In this document: in pieces, positions 16,265-20,546 of the stretch
How positions within the stretch are numbered: the stretch's first letter is position 1
Layout of the letters: every line of letters starts with the position of its first letter
Source of the DNA: DASSKF01 sp035690725
GTDB taxonomy: Bacteria > Actinomycetota > Actinomycetes > Actinomycetales > Dermatophilaceae
Assembly (NCBI GenBank): GCA_035690725.1
Contig: DASSKF010000262.1
Coordinates: 1 to 20,546, forward strand
DNA: 20,546 nt
Reading direction: 5' to 3'
Notes under the pieces: model-generated
What the model was told of the DNA's origin: nothing
What the model saw: only the letters and a program-made list of their open reading frames with translations
The model's database searches: none
Program-made: the position numbers and the translations under genes

Positions 16265-17023
16265 ATGGCCTCCCCGGAGAAGCCCGCGCGGCGGGCCGGC
16301 GGCGTGCAGTCGGTCGAGCGGGCCTTCACCCTGCTCGAGACCATGGCCGAGCACGGTGGGCGGATGGGCCTGTCCCAGCTGGCCGCCCAGTCCGGACTGC
16401 CGCTCCCGACGATCCACCGGCTGGTCCGCACCCTCGTCGACCTCGGCTACCTGTGGCAGGACACGACCCGGCAGTACGCCCTCGGACCGCGCCTCATCCG
16501 GCTCGGTGACCGGGCCTCGGGGATGCTCACCGTCTTCGCCCGACCGCACCTGCAGAACCTCGTGGACGAGGTGGGCGAGTCGGCGAACCTGGCGATGCTC
16601 GACGGCGACCAGATCGTCTACGTGGCCCAGGCCCAGTCGCAGCACTCCATGCGGATGTTCACCGAGGTGGGTCGCCGGGTGCTGCCCCACTGCACCGCCG
16701 TGGGCAAGGCGATCATGGCGCACCTGCCCCGCGAGCAGGTCCGCGAGATCCTCGACCGGACCGGGATGCCGCAGCACACGAGCAACACCATCACCGACCC
16801 CGAGGAGTTCGCCAAGGCGCTGGTGTGGGCCGAGGAGCACGGCTACGCGATGGACGAGGGTGAGCAGGAGCTCGGCGTCCGCTGCGTGGCCGTCGCGGTC
16901 CCCGGCAGCCGGCTGGCGATCTCGGTGTCCGGGCCCGGCATGCGGATGACCGAGGAGACGGTGGAGCGGGCGGTGCCGCTGCTGAGCTCCGCGGCCGCCG
17001 CCCTCGCCGAGGACCTCTCCTGA
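16265..17023 (+). CDS. IclR-family transcriptional regulator, probable AllR-like repressor
   Basis: This 252-residue regulator has the IclR layout. A winged helix-turn-helix spans about residues 14-75 (VQSVERAFTLLETMAEHGG, then LSQLAAQSGLPLPTIHRLVRTL). A C-terminal effector domain spans about 90-250 (HCTAVGKAIMAHLP, and EGEQELGVRCVAVAVPG near the ligand pocket). The ATG at 16265 is selected because AAGGAG lies six bases before it; an ATG at 16250 has a poor site. Relatives named AllR control allantoin genes and sense glyoxylate or allantoin pathway compounds. It diverges from the malic enzyme operon. Four shared sequence sites near the local promoters suggest it governs this cluster. The ligand is not known. 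Confidence 0.93.
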   Translation: MASPEKPARRAGGVQSVERAFTLLETMAEHGGRMGLSQLAAQSGLPLPTIHRLVRTLVDLGYLWQDTTRQYALGPRLIRLGDRASGMLTVFARPHLQNLVDEVGESANLAMLDGDQIVYVAQAQSQHSMRMFTEVGRRVLPHCTAVGKAIMAHLPREQVREILDRTGMPQHTSNTITDPEEFAKALVWAEEHGYAMDEGEQELGVRCVAVAVPGSRLAISVSGPGMRMTEETVERAVPLLSSAAAALAEDLS

Positions 17024-17050
17024 CCACGCCGACCTAGGGAGTCTCCGAAA

Positions 17051-17116
17051 GATCTAGGGACTTTCCCGCCGATCTCGGGAGATTTCTCCCGAGATCGGCG
17101 GGAAAGTCCCTAGATC
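17051..17116. terminator. perfect 32-bp inverted repeat at the iclR-pepN convergence, probable bidirectional terminator
   Basis: The left arm (17051-17082) and right arm (17085-17116) are exact reverse complements of 32 bases, separated by TT. The hairpin contains the pepN stop codon (TAG, 17112-17110 on the minus strand). On the minus strand the stem is followed by TTTC; on the plus strand no T run follows. Part of the arm recurs imperfectly at 17033-17047 (ACCTAGGGAGTCTCC), so it may derive from a short repeated unit. Confidence 0.75.
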
Positions 17117-19605
17117 GGCGAGAAGCGCTCGCGGGAGCGCAGCGCCTCGAGCAGCAGCGCCTCCTCGTCGACCATGGAGCGCCGGACCGCCGGGCCCAGG
17201 TCGTCGCGGCGCAACGTCTCCTCGGTCGCGTCGACCGTCTCCTGCTCGACGACGGGGCTCGGGTAGGCACCGGTCGCGACACGCTCCAGCGCGTCCTCCC
17301 CCACGCGACCCTGCATCGCCGGCACGTCGGTGAAGTAGCGCGGGACGTAGGGACGCACCAGCTCGAGGTCCCGGGCCCGCCAGAAGCCGCGCGCGAGCGC
17401 GTTCATCTCGTAGTTGGACCGTCCGTGGTCCCCCGTGAGCTCCTCCCATGCCCACGCCTTCGCGTCGGCGTCCGGCCGCGCGGCCCGGGCCGCGAGCGCG
17501 CCCAGGTGACCGGTCAGCGTCCGGTCCTGCGCGAGGACCTCCGCGATCCCCTCCTCGTCGACGAAGCCGCGGAACGCCAGGTTCTGCACGCAGATCCAGC
17601 GGAAGTCGGTGTCGCCGCGCAGCCCCTCGGGCAGGTCGTGACCGTCGGCCCAGTGCTCCAGCAGGGCACGGTCGTCACTCGTGCTGGCGAGCAGCCGGGC
17701 GGCCACCAACGCCTGGGTGGAACCGCCCGGTGACCGGTCGAGCAGCACGCGCGCCGCCCGTGCCAGCTCCTGCCGCGCGTCCTCCTGCTCGACGGGGGGC
17801 AGCATGGTCACCAGGAAGTGGGCGGCGTACGCGGACACCCGGGTGAGGATCGAGGAGTTCGACTCGTGCGGCCACACCGCGGCGAACAGCCGCATCGTGT
17901 CCCGCGGGTCGACCTCGGCCTGGGCCACGGCGTCGAGCACGGCGTTCCAGACCACGGCACGGGTGCCCGGGTCGGGCAGCAGCGCCAGCTCCTCGGGCAG
18001 GGCGGCAAGGGTCGGCTCGGACAGCTTCACGTCGGCCCAGGTCAGGTCCGAGGCGTTGGGGACGACCACCCGCGCCGCCGGCACGTCGGCGAGCTCACCC
18101 ACCTCGGCCTCGACGTCGCCGAGCGTGACGGCGCGCCGGTAGAGCTCGCGCCCCCCGGTGAAGCCGGCCACGTCGAAGGCGTGCGGCCGTGCCGCGGGGA
18201 ACTGCGCCGGTGGCACCCGGCGGGCCACGGCGCGGCGCACCCTCCCGTCCGACTCCTCGAGGTCCAGGTGGACCGCGTCCCGCCCGGCCGTGCCGAGCCA
18301 GGCACGGGACCAGTCGGTGAGGTCCGCGCCGCTGGCCCGCTCCATGGCGGCGAGGAAGTCCCCCAGGCCGGCGTTGCCGAACGCGTGCCGGCGCAGGTAG
18401 TCCGAGACACCCGCGATGAAGGCGTCGTCGCCGATCCAGGCGATGAGCTGCCGCAGCACGGCCGCGCCCTTGGCATAGGAGATCCCGTCGAAGTTCTGCA
18501 GCGCGCTGGCCGCGTCCGGCGCGGGAGAGCCGGCGACCGGGTGCGTGGACGGCATACGTTCTGCGGCGTAGCCCCAGGTCTTGCGGGCCATCGCGCTGTC
18601 CACCCACGCCTCGCTGAACTCGGTGGCGTCCACCAGGGTGCGGTGCGACATGTACTCGGCGAACGACTCGTTGAGCCACAGGTCGTCCCACCACCGCATG
18701 GTCACCAGGTCGCCGAACCACATGTGCGCCATCTCGTGAGCGATGGTGTTGGAGCGGGTCAGGACCTCGTCGTCGGTGGCGGCACCGCGGAAGACGTACT
18801 GGTCGCGTAGCACGACGCAGCCCGGGTTCTCCATGGCACCGGCGTTGAACTCGGGGACGAAGACCTGGTGATACTCCCCGAACGGGTACCGGATGCCGAA
18901 CAGCCGGTGATAGTGGTCGAACGACGCCCTCGTCACCTCGAGCATCTGGGCGGCCTGGCGCTCCAGCGGCTCCCGCAGCGACGCGCGGGCGTGGATGCCG
19001 AGCGGGATGCCGTCGTGCTCGTCGCGCACGCTGACGTACGGCCCGGCGCAGACCGTCACGAAGTAGGTGGCCAGCGGCTCGGTGGTCGCGAGGCGCCACC
19101 GGCCGGACCCGACCTGCTCCGCCGCGCCGTTGCCGAGGACGACCCAGTCGGCCGGCGCGGTGACGGTGACGTCGAAGGGCGCCTTGAGGTCCGGCTGGTC
19201 GAAGCAGGCGAACACCCGCGGTGCCGCGTCGAGGAACACGTGGCCGTAGACGTAGTGCCGGCCGTCGGCGGGGTCGACCGCCCGGTGCAGGCCCTGCCCG
19301 TCCCGGCTGAACCCCATCGTCGCGCGGACGACCACCTCGTTGTCCTCGGCCAGGTCGGTGAGCTCGAGCCGCTCCCCCTCGACGGCGTGCGGGTCGAGCG
19401 GGCGGCCGTTGAGCGTCACCTCGTGGACCTCCCGGGCCGCGACGTCGAGGAGGGTCGCCGCGCCCGGTTGCCGGCAGCCGAACCGGATCGTGCTGTGGGA
19501 GCCGAACGTCGTCTCGCCCCGGTCCAGGTCGAGCTCGAGCCGGTATGCCGTCACGTCGATGAGTGCGGCCCTCGCCTCGGCCTCCGCACGGGTCAGGTTC
19601 GCCAT
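17110..19605 (-). CDS. pepN: aminopeptidase N (M1 metallopeptidase)
   Basis: This 831-residue zinc aminopeptidase removes N-terminal residues from peptides in the cytosol, serving peptide recycling. The exopeptidase motif GAMEN lies at 256-260. The zinc site is HEMAH (290-294) with E313 eighteen residues on (LWLNESFAEY). A C-terminal ERAP1-like helical domain fills about 500-831. The N-terminus MANLTRAEAEARAALI is usual for the actinobacterial form, and AAGG lies upstream of the ATG at 19605. The final codons and the stop lie in a perfect inverted repeat, so the last two residues are dictated by that element. It follows htpX by 58 bases, with a hairpin between, and is unrelated to purine breakdown. 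Confidence 0.96.
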   Translation of the reverse strand: MANLTRAEAEARAALIDVTAYRLELDLDRGETTFGSHSTIRFGCRQPGAATLLDVAAREVHEVTLNGRPLDPHAVEGERLELTDLAEDNEVVVRATMGFSRDGQGLHRAVDPADGRHYVYGHVFLDAAPRVFACFDQPDLKAPFDVTVTAPADWVVLGNGAAEQVGSGRWRLATTEPLATYFVTVCAGPYVSVRDEHDGIPLGIHARASLREPLERQAAQMLEVTRASFDHYHRLFGIRYPFGEYHQVFVPEFNAGAMENPGCVVLRDQYVFRGAATDDEVLTRSNTIAHEMAHMWFGDLVTMRWWDDLWLNESFAEYMSHRTLVDATEFSEAWVDSAMARKTWGYAAERMPSTHPVAGSPAPDAASALQNFDGISYAKGAAVLRQLIAWIGDDAFIAGVSDYLRRHAFGNAGLGDFLAAMERASGADLTDWSRAWLGTAGRDAVHLDLEESDGRVRRAVARRVPPAQFPAARPHAFDVAGFTGGRELYRRAVTLGDVEAEVGELADVPAARVVVPNASDLTWADVKLSEPTLAALPEELALLPDPGTRAVVWNAVLDAVAQAEVDPRDTMRLFAAVWPHESNSSILTRVSAYAAHFLVTMLPPVEQEDARQELARAARVLLDRSPGGSTQALVAARLLASTSDDRALLEHWADGHDLPEGLRGDTDFRWICVQNLAFRGFVDEEGIAEVLAQDRTLTGHLGALAARAARPDADAKAWAWEELTGDHGRSNYEMNALARGFWRARDLELVRPYVPRYFTDVPAMQGRVGEDALERVATGAYPSPVVEQETVDATEETLRRDDLGPAVRRSMVDEEALLLEALRSRERFSPI

Positions 19606-19633
19606 GCGGTCACCTTGTCAGATCAGGCCCGGC

Positions 19634-19663
19634 CCGCCCGGCCGCACCCGTCCGGCCGGGCGG
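19634..19663 (-). terminator. hairpin after htpX
   Basis: CCGCCCGGCCG (19634-19644) pairs perfectly with CGGCCGGGCGG (19653-19663) over an eight-base loop, giving an 11-base GC-only stem that begins directly after the htpX stop codon. No T tract follows. It probably reduces read-through into pepN. Confidence 0.6.
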
Positions 19664-20542
19664 TCAGTAGCCGCGGTGGCCGGTCGCCATCTGCTCCAGC
19701 CGGGCGACCCGGTCGGCGGTCGGCGGGTGGGTCGAGAACAGCTTGGAGACGTCCTGCGCCCGGAACGGGTTGGCGATCATCAGGTGGCTCGTGTTCTGCA
19801 GCTGCGGGGTCGGCGCCAGCGGCGCGCGGGCGACACCCTGCTCGAGCTTGCGCAGGGCGGACGCCAGCGCGAGCGGGTCGCCGGTCAGCGTGGATCCGTC
19901 CTCGTCGGCGTCGTACTCCCGGGTCCGGCTGATCGCCGACTGGATCAACATCGCGGCCAGCGGCGCGAGCAGCGCCATGGCGAACATCGCGATCGGGTTG
20001 GGCCGGTCCTCGTCGTCACCCCCGAAGCCGCCGAACATGCCGAAGAACATGAGCATCTGGGCGATCGAGGTGATCACGCCGGCGATCGCGGCCGCGACCG
20101 AGGAGGTGAGGATGTCGCGGTTGTAGACGTGCATCAGCTCGTGCCCGAGCACGCCGCGCAGCTCGCGCTCGTCGAGCAGCCCGAGAATTCCCGCGGTGGC
20201 GCAGACGGCGGCGTGCTCGGGGTTGCGGCCGGTGGCGAACGCGTTCGGCGCCTGGGTCGGTGAGATGTAGAGGCGGGGCATCGGCTTGCCGGCCTTCGTC
20301 GACAGCTCGCGGACGATCCGGTACATCGCGGGCGCCTGCGCCTCGCTGACCGGGTAGGCGCGCATCGCCTTGATCGCGATCTTGTCGCTGTTCCAGTAGC
20401 CCCAGGCGGTCATGCCGACGCCGAACAGCGCGAACAGCCAGATGAAGCGGCCACCCTGCACCACTGCCCCGATGGCGAGCAGCAGCGCGAAGATCCCGCC
20501 CAGGAGGGCAGCGGTCTTCAGGCCGTTGAAGTGGTTGTGCAT
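19664..20542 (-). CDS. htpX: HtpX-family membrane zinc metalloprotease (M48)
   Basis: This 292-residue inner-membrane protease takes part in quality control of membrane proteins. Two hydrophobic segments lie near residues 10-50, and two more at about 150-200. The zinc motif HELMH is at 134-138, with the third ligand E209 in SRTREYDADEDG. The conserved APNAFATG and the C-terminal STHPPTADRVARLEQM also match the family. The segment FFGMFGGFGGDDEDRPNP is a loop between the second pair of membrane helices. The ATG at 20542 begins a standard-length protein; only four bases of upstream sequence (GGAC on the minus strand) lie in the window, so its promoter cannot be seen. Confidence 0.95.
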   Translation of the reverse strand: MHNHFNGLKTAALLGGIFALLLAIGAVVQGGRFIWLFALFGVGMTAWGYWNSDKIAIKAMRAYPVSEAQAPAMYRIVRELSTKAGKPMPRLYISPTQAPNAFATGRNPEHAAVCATAGILGLLDERELRGVLGHELMHVYNRDILTSSVAAAIAGVITSIAQMLMFFGMFGGFGGDDEDRPNPIAMFAMALLAPLAAMLIQSAISRTREYDADEDGSTLTGDPLALASALRKLEQGVARAPLAPTPQLQNTSHLMIANPFRAQDVSKLFSTHPPTADRVARLEQMATGHRGY

Positions 20543-20546
20543 GTCC

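Overview
This window is high-GC DNA (roughly 70% G+C by eye) from an actinobacterium. The codon use, the N-terminal ACT-domain malic enzyme, a DUF6986-type protein, the aminopeptidase N and the HtpX homologue suggest a member of the Micrococcales, possibly Intrasporangiaceae or a relative. That placement is an inference; no rRNA is present.

Layout. Positions 1-1554 hold housekeeping genes: tRNA-Tyr(GUA) on the minus strand, then a YajQ-family protein and exonuclease III on the plus strand. From 1617 to 11723 lies a tightly packed ten-gene minus-strand operon for urate and allantoin catabolism and glyoxylate salvage. In transcription order it reads uraD, uraH, uricase, NCS2 permease, hyi, glxR, gcl, glxK, allB and an SDR oxidoreductase. 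Four-base ATGA overlaps or gaps under 40 bases join every pair. Divergent from it is allE (ureidoglycine aminohydrolase, 11900-12742). Converging on allE are a small HTH regulator and a small thiamine-binding-like protein (12772-13396). Next comes a second minus-strand unit: an ACT-domain malic enzyme followed by a DUF6986 protein of the CitE/malate-synthase type (13414-16115). An IclR-family regulator diverges from it (16265-17023). The right end carries aminopeptidase N and an HtpX protease on the minus strand.

How the genes work together. Urate is imported by the permease and oxidised by uricase, then processed by UraH and UraD to (S)-allantoin. AllB opens allantoin to allantoate. AllE acts later, turning ureidoglycine into ureidoglycolate. 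Glyoxylate released from ureidoglycolate is condensed by Gcl to tartronate semialdehyde, which GlxR (with Hyi interconverting hydroxypyruvate) and GlxK carry to phosphoglycerate. Two steps are missing here: allantoate to ureidoglycine (AllC), and ureidoglycolate to glyoxylate. The malic enzyme/DUF6986 pair may be a second glyoxylate outlet, through malate to pyruvate; this is a hypothesis.

Regulation. Four related sequences of the form TTTC(G/A)NNTNNCG lie in the two divergent promoter regions (11724-11899 and 16116-16264), three of them just downstream of proposed -10 elements. They look like operators of the local IclR-type repressor. Other unusual structure includes a perfect 32-bp inverted repeat that supplies the pepN stop codon, and an over-represented octamer, GTATGCCG. 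No insertion sequence, prophage, CRISPR array or rRNA is seen, and no stretch over 300 bases lacks a gene.
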